This document shows, piece by piece, positions 38,875-47,030 of a DNA stretch of 64,000 bases. Source of the stretch: DATCYZ01 sp036526195 (lineage in GTDB: Bacteria; Pseudomonadota; Gammaproteobacteria; Burkholderiales; SG8-39); NCBI GenBank assembly GCA_036526195.1, contig DATCYZ010000080.1:21733-85732 (forward strand), in the 5' to 3' direction. Below the pieces are notes generated by a model. That model had not been told where the DNA came from and searched no databases. It saw only the letters and a program-made list of their open reading frames with translations. How positions within the stretch are numbered: the first letter of the stretch is position 1; each line of letters opens with the position of its first letter. The translations under genes were made by a program, and so were the position numbers.

Positions 38875-39870
38875 ATGAAATTCTGCATTGTCGGCGCCGG
38901 CGCGATCGGCGGCATGATGGCCGCGTGGCTCGCGCACGCCGGTCACGAAGTCTCGGTGATTGCGCGGGGCGCGCAGCTCGAAGCCATCCGGCGCGACGGG
39001 CTTCGGGTCCGCACCCTGGCGACCGGCGACACCCTTGTGACGCGTCCGAGCGCCGAGCGCGACGCGGCGCAACTCGGCGCACAGGATTGCGTCATCGTGG
39101 CGGTAAAGATCCAGAACCTGCGCGAGGTGGCGCCGACGGTCGCAGCGCTCGATTCCGGCGACACCACCATCGTCACGGCGATGAACGGGGTGCCGTGGTG
39201 GTTCTTCGACCGGCTGCCCTGGGGGGGCGGCAAATCCCGGCTCGAATCCCTCGATCCCGGCGGCACGCTGGCCGCGTCGATGCCCACCGAACGCATCCTC
39301 GGCTGCGTGGTCCATCTTGCCGCCTCGACCCCGGAGCCGGGCCTGATCAGCCACAACATGGGCAAGCGCCTGATCCTCGGCACCCCGGGCGGCGCCAACG
39401 GGCCGCGCCATGCCGCGGTCGCCGACGCGCTCGAACAGGCCGGATTCGAGGTGGTGCGCTCGACGCACATCGAAAAGGACTACTGGGTCAAGCTGCTCGG
39501 CAACGTCAGCTTCAACCCGGTGTCCGCGCTCACCCTCTCCACGGCCGATCGCCTGATCAAGGACCCGTACATCAAGAGCTACATGGTCGCGATCATGCGC
39601 GAGGTGCTCGCCATCGGTCGCGCCGTCGGCGTCGATGCCGACATCGATCCGGAGGCGCGCATCGACATGGCGCGCCACCTCGGCCCGTTCAAGACCTCGA
39701 TGCTGCAGGACATGGAGGCCGGCAAGGCGCTCGAAATCGACGGCCTGCTCGCGGGCACCCTGGAGATCGCCGCCAAGGCCGGCGTTGCCGCGCCGTTCAC
39801 CGAAAGCCTGTTCGGCCTGGCGCGCGCGCGCGCGCTGAGCACGGGGCAGTACAGCAGCATCGCCGGATGA
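38875..39870 (+). CDS. panE: Ketopantoate reductase family protein
   Basis: A 331-residue protein of the ApbA/PanE family, which reduces 2-oxopantoate with NADPH in pantothenate synthesis. The N-terminal site is CIVGAGAIGGMMAAWLAHAG. The C-terminal domain has YWVKLLGNVSFNPVSALTLS with the catalytic Lys and the Asn that bind substrate. Many family members act on other 2-oxo acids, so panE is a family-level name here. The start was set at MKFCIV; an ATG 63 bp upstream in frame lacks homology. The stop overlaps dusA (ATGA). Confidence 0.85.
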   Translation: MKFCIVGAGAIGGMMAAWLAHAGHEVSVIARGAQLEAIRRDGLRVRTLATGDTLVTRPSAERDAAQLGAQDCVIVAVKIQNLREVAPTVAALDSGDTTIVTAMNGVPWWFFDRLPWGGGKSRLESLDPGGTLAASMPTERILGCVVHLAASTPEPGLISHNMGKRLILGTPGGANGPRHAAVADALEQAGFEVVRSTHIEKDYWVKLLGNVSFNPVSALTLSTADRLIKDPYIKSYMVAIMREVLAIGRAVGVDADIDPEARIDMARHLGPFKTSMLQDMEAGKALEIDGLLAGTLEIAAKAGVAAPFTESLFGLARARALSTGQYSSIAG

Positions 39871-40853
39871 GCCTGGGCTGGCGGCTGTGCGTCGCGCCGA
39901 TGATGGACTGGACCGACCGGCATTGCCGCGTCTACCTGCGCCATGTCGCCCCGCAGGCGCGCCTGTACACCGAGATGGTGACCACCGGCGCGCTGCTGCA
40001 CGGCGACGTGCCGCGCCACCTCGACTTCGATCCGGTGGAGCATCCGGTGGCCGCGCAACTGGGCGGCAGCGAGCCGGAAGACCTCGCCCGCTGCGCCCAA
40101 CTGGTGGCGAAATGGGGCTATGACGAGATCAACCTGAACGCCGGCTGCCCGAGCGAGCGGGTGCAGCGCGGCGCCTTCGGCGCCTGCCTGATGGCGGAAC
40201 CGGTGCTGGTCGCCGCGTGCGTGCGCGCGATGCGCGAGGCCACGCCGCTGCCGGTCACGGTGAAGCATCGCATCGGCCTGGGCCGCGAAGAATCCTACGA
40301 CTTCGTCCGCGACTTCGTCGGCACCGTGGCCGCCGCGGGCTGCACCACCTTCATGGTGCACGCGCGCAACGCCTGGCTGAAGGGCCTGTCGCCGAAGGAG
40401 AATCGCGAGGTGCCGCCCTTGCGCTACGAGGTCGTCCATCGACTCAAGCAGGATTTCCCGGCATTGACGATCGTCCTGAACGGCGGGCTGACGACGCTCG
40501 AGGACAGCGCGCAGCAGGCCCGGGCGCTCGACGGCGTGATGCTCGGCCGCGCCGCGTACCACGACAGCTGGCTGCTCGCGCGACTGGACGCCCGCCTCGC
40601 CGGCGCCGCGGCGCCCGCGCACACGCGCGCCGACGTGGTGCACGCGATGGTCCGGTATGCGGCCGAGCAGGCCCGGCACGGCGTGCCGCTGCGCGCCATG
40701 GCCCGCCACATGCTCGGCCTGTTCCACGGCGCGCCGCGCGCGCGCCTGTGGCGCCGCATGCTGTCGGACCCGGCACGCCTCGCGCAGAACGATCCCGCGC
40801 TGCTGCTGGACGCCCTCGCCGCCGTCGAAGGCCGATTCGCCGCCGCGGCCTGA
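39867..40853 (+). CDS. dusA: tRNA dihydrouridine synthase A
   Basis: A 328-residue FMN-dependent enzyme that reduces uridines in the D-loop of tRNA (U20/U20a). The N-terminal LCVAPMMDWTDRHCRVYLR, the catalytic Cys in NLNAGCPSERVQRGAFGACL, VKHRIGLG and VHARNAWLKGLSPKENREVPP are DusA hallmarks. It begins inside the panE stop with a 4-bp overlap and ends 58 bp before the class II aldolase gene. Confidence 0.95.
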   Translation: MSLGWRLCVAPMMDWTDRHCRVYLRHVAPQARLYTEMVTTGALLHGDVPRHLDFDPVEHPVAAQLGGSEPEDLARCAQLVAKWGYDEINLNAGCPSERVQRGAFGACLMAEPVLVAACVRAMREATPLPVTVKHRIGLGREESYDFVRDFVGTVAAAGCTTFMVHARNAWLKGLSPKENREVPPLRYEVVHRLKQDFPALTIVLNGGLTTLEDSAQQARALDGVMLGRAAYHDSWLLARLDARLAGAAAPAHTRADVVHAMVRYAAEQARHGVPLRAMARHMLGLFHGAPRARLWRRMLSDPARLAQNDPALLLDALAAVEGRFAAAA

Positions 40854-40872
40854 GCGGCTCCCGCCGCCCCGC

Positions 40873-40878
40873 TACAAT
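40873..40878 (+). promoter_or_regulatory. Possible -10 box (TACAAT) of the class II aldolase gene
   Basis: TACAAT stands 33 bp before the start codon at 40912 in an otherwise very GC-rich gap. No convincing -35 is found 16-18 bp upstream. Confidence 0.35.
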
Positions 40879-40911
40879 CAGGCACGCCCCGCCTTCCCCC
40901 AGGAGACCGCC

Positions 40912-41694
40912 ATGCCCGCCAAGCTCAAGACCGTCAAGACGCCCTCGGTACGCGATCGCGTCGGCAAGGACGAATGGCAGATGCGCGTCGACCTCGCCGC
41001 CGCCTACCAGCTGGCCGCCCTGTACCGCTGGACCGACCAGATCTACACGCATTTCTCGGCGCGCGTCCCGGGGACCGACGATTTCCTCATCAACGCCTAC
41101 GGCCTGATGTTCGACGAGATCACCGCGTCGAACCTGGTGCGCATCGACCACCATGGCAAGGTGATCGACGACCCGAGCGGCATGGGCTACAACGAGGCCG
41201 GCTTCGTGATCCACGGCTGCGTGCACGAGGCGCGGCCGGAGATCAACTGCGTGATCCACACCCACACCCGCGCCGGGGTGGCGGTGTCGGCGATGAAGTG
41301 CGGCCTGCTGCCGATCAGCCAGCACGCCATGCGGGTGCAGGCCGACGTGACCTACCACGACTACGAGGGCATCGCGCTCGACCTGGACGAGCGCACCCGC
41401 CTCGCGCGCGACCTCGGACCGACCTCGAAGTCGATGATCCTGCGCAACCACGGCCTGCTCGCGCTGGGCGACACCGTGCGGGAAGCCTTTGAAATCATGT
41501 ATTATCTCGACTGCGCGTGTCAGATCCAGATTGACGCGCTCGCCGGCGGCATGGACAACGTCATACAGATGTCCCGGCAGGCGGCGGCCACTGCGGCCGA
41601 GCAGTTTTCCCGCCCCGACCGGCCATCCAGCAGGAAGGACTGGCCGGCCCTGCTGCGCATGCTGGAGCGTCGCGGCATCAACTACCGGGACTGA
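40912..41694 (+). CDS. Class II aldolase/adducin family protein
   Basis: A 260-residue protein of the class II aldolase/adducin family. The zinc-binding histidines are in VIHTHTRAGVAV and LRNHGLLALG, and the family block YGLMFDEITASNLVRID is present. Relatives act as sugar-phosphate aldolases or decarboxylases; the long N-terminus and C-terminus resemble the adducin-like subset common in proteobacteria, whose substrates are unknown. AGGAGA precedes the start. The gene has no obvious pathway partners: dusA is upstream and mlaC downstream. Confidence 0.87.
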   Translation: MPAKLKTVKTPSVRDRVGKDEWQMRVDLAAAYQLAALYRWTDQIYTHFSARVPGTDDFLINAYGLMFDEITASNLVRIDHHGKVIDDPSGMGYNEAGFVIHGCVHEARPEINCVIHTHTRAGVAVSAMKCGLLPISQHAMRVQADVTYHDYEGIALDLDERTRLARDLGPTSKSMILRNHGLLALGDTVREAFEIMYYLDCACQIQIDALAGGMDNVIQMSRQAAATAAEQFSRPDRPSSRKDWPALLRMLERRGINYRD

Positions 41695-41755
41695 GCCCCT
41701 CGCCTCGCCTCGCATGGCGCGGGAACCTCGTGTCCCCGCGGAGGTCTCAAGAACC

Positions 41756-42418
41756 ATGCGTACCTTGACCCGATTCATCCTTCTCGTTGCCGGCCTGTGC
41801 GCAGGCGCGCTCGCGCATGCGCAGGCCGCGACGCCTGCGCCCGCGAAGGCGCCCGCATCGGCCTCCCCTGCAACACTCTCGCCCGAAGTGCTGGTGCGCA
41901 CCATCACCGACGACGTGCTCGCGGCCATCCTGAGCGACAAGGACCTGCAGGCCGGCGACCGCGCCAAGGCGCTCGACCTCGCCGAGAAGAAGATCCTGCC
42001 GCACGTCGACTTCGAGCAGGCCACGCGCCTCGCGCTCGGCCGCGGCTGGAACAGCGCCACGCCGCCGCAGCGCACCCGCCTGGTGGACGAGTTCCGCACC
42101 CTGCTGGTACGCACCTACGCGAACTCCATCGGCACCTACCAGGGCCAGACCATGCGGGTGCAGCCGGTGCGCATGGCGCCCACCGACACCGATGTCACGG
42201 TGCGCAACAGTTTCATCAGTCCCGGGCGCGCGCCGGTGTCGGTCGACTACGCCATGCGCCGCGGCACCGCAGGCTGGAAGATCTACGACATCTCCGTCGA
42301 AGGCGTCAGCCTGGTGATCACCTATCGCAGCCAGTTCGACAGCATCGTGCGCAACGGCGGCATCGACGGGCTGATCAAGCGCCTCGCCGAGCTGAACAAT
42401 CGCAGCCGCGAAAGCTAG
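41756..42418 (+). CDS. mlaC: MlaC/Ttg2D family phospholipid-binding protein
   Basis: A 220-residue periplasmic protein with a signal peptide (1-22, ALAHAQA) and an Ala/Pro-rich linker to about residue 40, followed by a MlaC domain. Family features are HVDFEQATRLALGRGWNSATPPQRTRLVDEF and the C-terminal YDISVEGVSLVITYRSQF with KIYD. MlaC shuttles phospholipids between the outer-membrane MlaA and inner-membrane MlaFEDB complexes. None of those partners are in the window, so this is an isolated copy. It ends on a CTAG shared with the convergent MFS gene. Confidence 0.88.
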   Translation: MRTLTRFILLVAGLCAGALAHAQAATPAPAKAPASASPATLSPEVLVRTITDDVLAAILSDKDLQAGDRAKALDLAEKKILPHVDFEQATRLALGRGWNSATPPQRTRLVDEFRTLLVRTYANSIGTYQGQTMRVQPVRMAPTDTDVTVRNSFISPGRAPVSVDYAMRRGTAGWKIYDISVEGVSLVITYRSQFDSIVRNGGIDGLIKRLAELNNRSRES

Positions 42419-43629
42419 GCGGCGGCCGCCACGGCTCGGCGCGCGCCGAGCTGGAACACGGTGACGATGGTCAGGAGCAGCATCGCGCACACGCCGTAGA
42501 ACACGCCGGCTGCCAGGTGGCGATCGAGCAGCCAGCCGAAGGCCACCGGCGTGAGCATCGACCCCAGGTCGAGGCCCGAGTAGACGAAGCCGTAGACCTT
42601 GCCGCTCGAGCCCGGCGGCGTGGCGCCGCGCACCAGCAGGTCGCGCGAGGGATTCGTCAATCCGGTGAAGAAGCCCGCGGCCGCCAGCAGCGGCGCCAGC
42701 ATCCAGGCCGCGAGCACGCCGCTCGCCAGCACCAGGATCAGCAGCCCGGCCGTCAGCATGCCGCCGGCGGCCACCAGGTCGTGGCGCTGCGTGCGCCCGG
42801 CGGCCCAGCCGCCGACCAGGATGCCGGTCGCGGTGCCGAGCAGGAAGGCGGTCAGCGCCGCGGAGGCGACCGCAACCGGCGTGCCGTAGAAGGCCACCAT
42901 CGCCGAGACGCCGAAGTTCTGCACGCCGATCAGCGCCCCCGCGAGCAGCAGGAAATACCCGAAGCACAACAGCACCGGCGTGGCGGCCAGCACGCGCATG
43001 TCGGCGCGCAGGCCGCCGTCGGGCAGCGCGCCCGCCGGCCGGCGTTCGATCGCCTCCAGCGCGCCGCCGTCGGTCGCGATCAGCACGATCATCACCAGGC
43101 CGAGCAGCGAGGCGATGACCAGCGTCACGTGCCAGCCCCACAGGGCCGAAAGGCTGAAGCTGAAGAGCGGCGCAAGCGCCCAGCCGAGCGTCCCGCCGAT
43201 GCCGTGGAAGCTGAACGCATAACCGAGCCGGCGCGGCGCCACGCGCGCGTTCAGGATCGCGAAGTCGGCCGGATGGAACACGCTGTTGCCGATGCCGGCG
43301 ACGACCGATGCCACCACCAGTGCGGTGTAGCTCTGCGCCATGCCGGCGAGGAACACGCCGGCCGAGCACAGCGCGAGGCCGCCGAGCAGCACGCGGCGCG
43401 CGCCGAAGCGGTCGACGGCGAAGCCGGCGAGCGTCTGGAAGATGCCGGACATGGTGTAGAACAGCGCGGTCGCAGCGCCGAGCGCCGCGTAGCTCACGCC
43501 GAGGTCGTCCTTGATCAGCGGGAACATCACCGCGATCACCAGCTGGTAGAAGTGCGACAGGCCGTGGGCCACGCCCACCAGCCCGATCACCTTGACGTCC
43601 TGCCGCAGGTCGGGGGCCATCGCGCTCAT
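42415..43629 (-). CDS. MFS transporter
   Basis: A 404-residue major facilitator with 12 hydrophobic segments and the loop 2-3 motif GFAVDRFGARRVLLGG near residue 70. The N-terminal LVGVAHGLSHFYQLVIAVMF is reminiscent of the FSR/fosmidomycin-resistance branch. The substrate is unknown. It follows the alpha/beta-hydrolase gene by 42 bp and is probably co-transcribed. The chosen ATG lies in a 23-bp tandem duplication, and an in-frame ATG 9 bp downstream (MAPDL) is an equal candidate. The stop codon TAG shares CTAG with mlaC on the other strand. Confidence 0.83.
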   Translation of the reverse strand: MSAMAPDLRQDVKVIGLVGVAHGLSHFYQLVIAVMFPLIKDDLGVSYAALGAATALFYTMSGIFQTLAGFAVDRFGARRVLLGGLALCSAGVFLAGMAQSYTALVVASVVAGIGNSVFHPADFAILNARVAPRRLGYAFSFHGIGGTLGWALAPLFSFSLSALWGWHVTLVIASLLGLVMIVLIATDGGALEAIERRPAGALPDGGLRADMRVLAATPVLLCFGYFLLLAGALIGVQNFGVSAMVAFYGTPVAVASAALTAFLLGTATGILVGGWAAGRTQRHDLVAAGGMLTAGLLILVLASGVLAAWMLAPLLAAAGFFTGLTNPSRDLLVRGATPPGSSGKVYGFVYSGLDLGSMLTPVAFGWLLDRHLAAGVFYGVCAMLLLTIVTVFQLGARRAVAAAA

Positions 43630-43667
43630 GCGCGATCCACGATTGCGCTCATGCGCGATCCACGATT
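43622..43667. repeat. 23-bp perfect tandem duplication
   Basis: Two identical 23-bp units (43622-43644 and 43645-43667), each starting GCGCTCATGCGCGATC, follow each other without a gap. They fill the 42-bp space between hydrolase stop and MFS start and reach into the first codons of the MFS gene. 23 is not a multiple of three, so the second copy of the ATG is out of frame with the first. Confidence 0.9.
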
Positions 43668-43671
43668 GCGT

Positions 43672-44463
43672 TCACGGCCCGATCACGCCGCGCACGAAAC
43701 GCGTCAGCGCCGCCAGCGTCGCCTCGGGCTGGTCGCGAAACGGGCTGTGGCCGCAACGGGCCAGCCAGACCTGTTCGCAGGGTCCGCTCACCTGCTTCTC
43801 GATCGCCCCGAGATGCGCGCTGGTTCCGTACACGTCGTCCTCGCCCTGAATGCCCATCACCGGGCAGCGGATGCCCGGCAGGTATTCCTCGATGTTCCAG
43901 CGCCGGAACGCCGGATCGAGCCAGACGTCGGCCCACATGCGGAAGGTCCGCACCGGGTCGCGATGATACCGGGCGAGGCCCTCGCGCAGGCCCCCTGTTT
44001 CGAATTGCGCCGCGGTGTCCTCGATGCTGCGCAGCCCGCCGTCCTCGACGAACACGTGCGGCGCAAGCACCGCGACCCCGCGCACCGCGTGGCCCGCACC
44101 GGCGTGGATCAGCGCGATCGAAGCGCCGTCGGAGTGACCAACCAGCAGGGGCGAGGCGATGCCGCGCGCGGCGAGCACCTCAGGCAGCGCCTCGAGCGCC
44201 TCTTCGTGCATGAAGCGCACGCTGCGGCGCGGCTCGACCAGGACGTCCGACTGCCCGTAACCGTAACGGTCGTAGACCAGCGCGTTGCAGCCGGTCGCCC
44301 GCGCCAGGCGCGCCGGAAAATCCCGCCACTGCGCGATCGAACCGAGACCTTCGTGCAGGAACACCAGCACCGGTGCCGCGGCGGCGTCGCGCGCGCTCGC
44401 GCCTGCGTTCGCGGCGATCCATTCGTAGGCAAGCGTGCGGCCCGCAGCGGTCAGCGTCGGCAT
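43672..44463 (-). CDS. Alpha/beta hydrolase
   Basis: A 263-residue alpha/beta-fold hydrolase. The oxyanion region is FLHEGLGSIAQWRDFP, the nucleophile Ser lies in LLVGHSDGASIAL, and a His is in RCGHSPFRDQPE near the C-terminus. The acid residue is probably the Asp in QGEDDVYG. It resembles the haloperoxidase/esterase-type hydrolases with no specific substrate. The start MPTLTAAG was taken; an ATG 24 bp upstream is possible. It is the upstream partner of the MFS gene and divergent from the EamA gene, with 43 bp between. Confidence 0.85.
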   Translation of the reverse strand: MPTLTAAGRTLAYEWIAANAGASARDAAAAPVLVFLHEGLGSIAQWRDFPARLARATGCNALVYDRYGYGQSDVLVEPRRSVRFMHEEALEALPEVLAARGIASPLLVGHSDGASIALIHAGAGHAVRGVAVLAPHVFVEDGGLRSIEDTAAQFETGGLREGLARYHRDPVRTFRMWADVWLDPAFRRWNIEEYLPGIRCPVMGIQGEDDVYGTSAHLGAIEKQVSGPCEQVWLARCGHSPFRDQPEATLAALTRFVRGVIGP

Positions 44464-44491
44464 GGCAAGTCGAATCGAGGATAGCACGCGC

Positions 44492-44497
44492 TATAGT
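44492..44497 (+). promoter_or_regulatory. Possible -10 element (TATAGT) in the hydrolase-EamA gap
   Basis: CTATAG at 44491-44496 is self-complementary, so it could serve both divergent genes. It is only 10 bp from the EamA start, which would give an almost leaderless transcript. Low confidence. Confidence 0.25.
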
Positions 44498-44506
44498 GCC
44501 GCCGGC

Positions 44507-45400
44507 ATGCGACTCGCAGCCTGGGCCATCCTCTTCGTCACGCTGTTGCTGTGGTCGGGCAACTGGATCGTGGCGCGCGCGGTGCGCGACGACGTCGCGC
44601 CCGGCATCGCCACGCTGGGGCGATTGCTGATCGTGCTCGCGGTGCTCGCCCCCTTCACCTGGCGCGCGCTGCGGGGCAAGCTGCCGCGACTCGGCGCGCG
44701 CGACTGGCAGGTGCTCGCCACGCTCGGCTTCACCGGCGGCGGCCTGCACCTCGCGCTGCAATGGCTCGGCCTGCACTACACCACCGCCACCAGCGGGATG
44801 CTCTACCTGTCGACCTCGCCGGTGTTCATCCTGCTGCTCTCCGCGCCGGTGCTCGGCGAGCGCATCCGCGCCGCGCAATGGCTCGGCGTCGGCGTGTCCT
44901 TCGCCGGCATCTCGGTCGTCGCCACCGGCGGCCACCCGGCCGCGCTGCTGGCGCTGCAGTTCAACGTCGGCGACCTGCTGGCGATCGCCTCGATGGCGAT
45001 GTGGGGCGCCTACACCGTGTGCCTGCGCCTGCGGCGCGATGCGCTGGACACGGCCGAGTTCATCACCCTGGTGTGCGCGCTCGGCGTCGCCTGGATGGCG
45101 CCCTGGGTGGCCTGGGAACTCGCGGCGGGCGCGCCGCTCAGGCTCGCGCCCGCCGGCTATGCCGGGATCGCATACTCCGCCATTGGCTCGCTGCTGCTCG
45201 CCTACGCGGGCTGGAGCTACGTCGTGAAGCGTCTCGGCGCAGCGCGGGCCGGCGCCACCATGCACCTGATGCCGGCCTTCGGCATCGGCCTCTCGGCGAT
45301 CTTCCTCGGCGAGTACCCGCAGCCGTATCATTTCGCCGGCATCGCACTGATCCTCGCCGGCGTCGCGCTCGCCACGCTGCGACGTCGTTCCGCGGCCTGA
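44507..45400 (+). CDS. EamA/DMT family transporter
   Basis: A 297-residue inner-membrane protein with ten hydrophobic helices arranged as two EamA repeats, roughly residues 5-140 and 150-295. The repeat marks are SPVFILLLSAPVLGERI and the C-terminal HLMPAFGIGLSAIFLGEYPQPYHFAG. It is likely an exporter of metabolites such as amino acids. The ATG at 44507 was chosen because the first helix starts there. The GMC oxidoreductase gene follows after 19 bp, which may be the same transcript. Confidence 0.88.
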   Translation: MRLAAWAILFVTLLLWSGNWIVARAVRDDVAPGIATLGRLLIVLAVLAPFTWRALRGKLPRLGARDWQVLATLGFTGGGLHLALQWLGLHYTTATSGMLYLSTSPVFILLLSAPVLGERIRAAQWLGVGVSFAGISVVATGGHPAALLALQFNVGDLLAIASMAMWGAYTVCLRLRRDALDTAEFITLVCALGVAWMAPWVAWELAAGAPLRLAPAGYAGIAYSAIGSLLLAYAGWSYVVKRLGAARAGATMHLMPAFGIGLSAIFLGEYPQPYHFAGIALILAGVALATLRRRSAA

Positions 45401-45419
45401 CCCGACCGGAGAATCCTTC

Positions 45420-47030
45420 ATGGCAAGCGAATACGACTACCTCATCATCGGCGGCGGTTCCGGCGGCTGCGCGGTGGCGGGCAGGCTCTCGGAAGATCCC
45501 TCGGTCTCGGTGGCGCTGGTCGAGGCCGGCGGCCGCGGCGACGGCATGGTGGTCACCACGCCCTTCCTCGTCGCCGCCATGCTGCCGACGAAACTCAACA
45601 ACTGGGCCTTGGAGACCGTGCCGCAACCCGGGCTGGACGGACGCCGCGGCTACCAGCCGCGCGGCAGGGCGCTCGGCGGGTCCTCCGCGATGAACGCCAT
45701 GGTGTACGTCCGCGGCCATCCCTCCGACTACGACCACTGGGCGGCGCTCGGCAACACCGGCTGGTCCTGGGACGAGGTGTTGCCGCTTTTCAAGCGCAGC
45801 GAGCACAACGAGCGCGGGCCGGATGCCTTCCACGGCACCGGCGGCCCGCTGAACGTCGCCGACCTGCGCTCCGACGATGCGCTGCGACAGGTGTTCGAGC
45901 GCGCGGTCGCCGAAGCCGGCTTCCCGAAGAACGCGGATTTCAACGGCGCGGGGCAGGAAGGCCTCGGCGCCTACCAGGTGACACAGGTGAACGGCGAGCG
46001 CTGCAGCGCCGCGCGCGCCTACGTGCTGCCGCACCTCGGCACGCGCGCGAACCTGCACCTGATGACCGAAACCCGTGCCTTGCGCGTGCTGCTCGAGGGA
46101 ACGCGCGCCGTCGGCGTCGAGGTGCAGCGCGGCGGGCGACGCGAGGTGCTGCGCGCGCGACGCGAGGTGATCCTCGCCGGCGGCGCCTTCCAGACCCCGC
46201 AACTGCTGATGCTCTCCGGCATCGGCGACCCCGAGGCGCTCGCGCGCGTCGGCCTGCCGGTGGCGCACGCCCTGCCCGGGGTCGGGCGCAACCTGCAGGA
46301 CCACATCGATTTTGTCTTCGGCTGGTACGTCTCGCACCCGGACGCCATCGGACTCACCGCAAAGGGCGTGGCGCGCATCGCCCGTGAGGGCCTGCGCTAC
46401 CGGCGCGAGCGGCGCGGACTGATGACCACCAACCACGCGGAATGCGGCGGCTTCCTGCGCCTGTCGCCCGACGCACCGGCGCCGGACCTGCAGCTGCATT
46501 TCGTCATCGGCATGCTCGAAGACCATGCGCGCAAGCGCCACTTCAGCCACGGCCTGTCGCTGCACGCCTGCCTGTTGCGTCCCCGAAGCCGCGGCACGGT
46601 CAGCCTCGCCACGCCGGACCCGATGGACGCGCCGCTGATCGACCCGAAGTTCTACGACGATCCGGACGACCTCGAGAAGATGGTCGAGGTCTTCAAGGTG
46701 TCGCGCCGCCTGCTCGAGGCGCCGTCGCTCGCCCGCCTCTGCGTCAAGGACCTGTTCACCGCGAACGTGCGCACCGATGACGAGATCCGCGCCGTGCTGC
46801 GCGCGCGCAGCGACACCGTCTACCACCCAGTGGGCAGCTGCCGCATGGGCACCGACCCGCTCGCCGTGGTCGACCCGCAGCTGCGCGTGCACGGCATCGA
46901 GCGGCTGCGCATCGTCGATGCCTCGATCATGCCGACGCTGATCGGCGGCAACACCAACGCCCCCACCCTCATGATCGGCGAGAAGGCCGCCGACCTGATC
47001 AAAGCCGCATCGGCTTCCAGTAGCCCGTGA
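45420..47030 (+). CDS. GMC-family FAD oxidoreductase (choline/alcohol dehydrogenase-like)
   Basis: A 536-residue flavoprotein. The FAD site is YLIIGGGSGGCAVAGRLSED at the N-terminus, GMC signature 1 is RALGGSSAMNAMVYVRGHPSDYDHW, given here in part, and signature 2 lies near GGAFQTPQLLMLSGIG. The C-terminal active-site His is in YHPVGSCRMGTDP, and GGNTNAPTLMIGEKAADLI closes the protein. It oxidises an alcohol; BetA-like members act on choline but no other betaine genes are here. GGAG precedes the ATG. Its 3' end overlaps the convergent AttH-like gene by 32 bp. Confidence 0.92.
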   Translation: MASEYDYLIIGGGSGGCAVAGRLSEDPSVSVALVEAGGRGDGMVVTTPFLVAAMLPTKLNNWALETVPQPGLDGRRGYQPRGRALGGSSAMNAMVYVRGHPSDYDHWAALGNTGWSWDEVLPLFKRSEHNERGPDAFHGTGGPLNVADLRSDDALRQVFERAVAEAGFPKNADFNGAGQEGLGAYQVTQVNGERCSAARAYVLPHLGTRANLHLMTETRALRVLLEGTRAVGVEVQRGGRREVLRARREVILAGGAFQTPQLLMLSGIGDPEALARVGLPVAHALPGVGRNLQDHIDFVFGWYVSHPDAIGLTAKGVARIAREGLRYRRERRGLMTTNHAECGGFLRLSPDAPAPDLQLHFVIGMLEDHARKRHFSHGLSLHACLLRPRSRGTVSLATPDPMDAPLIDPKFYDDPDDLEKMVEVFKVSRRLLEAPSLARLCVKDLFTANVRTDDEIRAVLRARSDTVYHPVGSCRMGTDPLAVVDPQLRVHGIERLRIVDASIMPTLIGGNTNAPTLMIGEKAADLIKAASASSSP

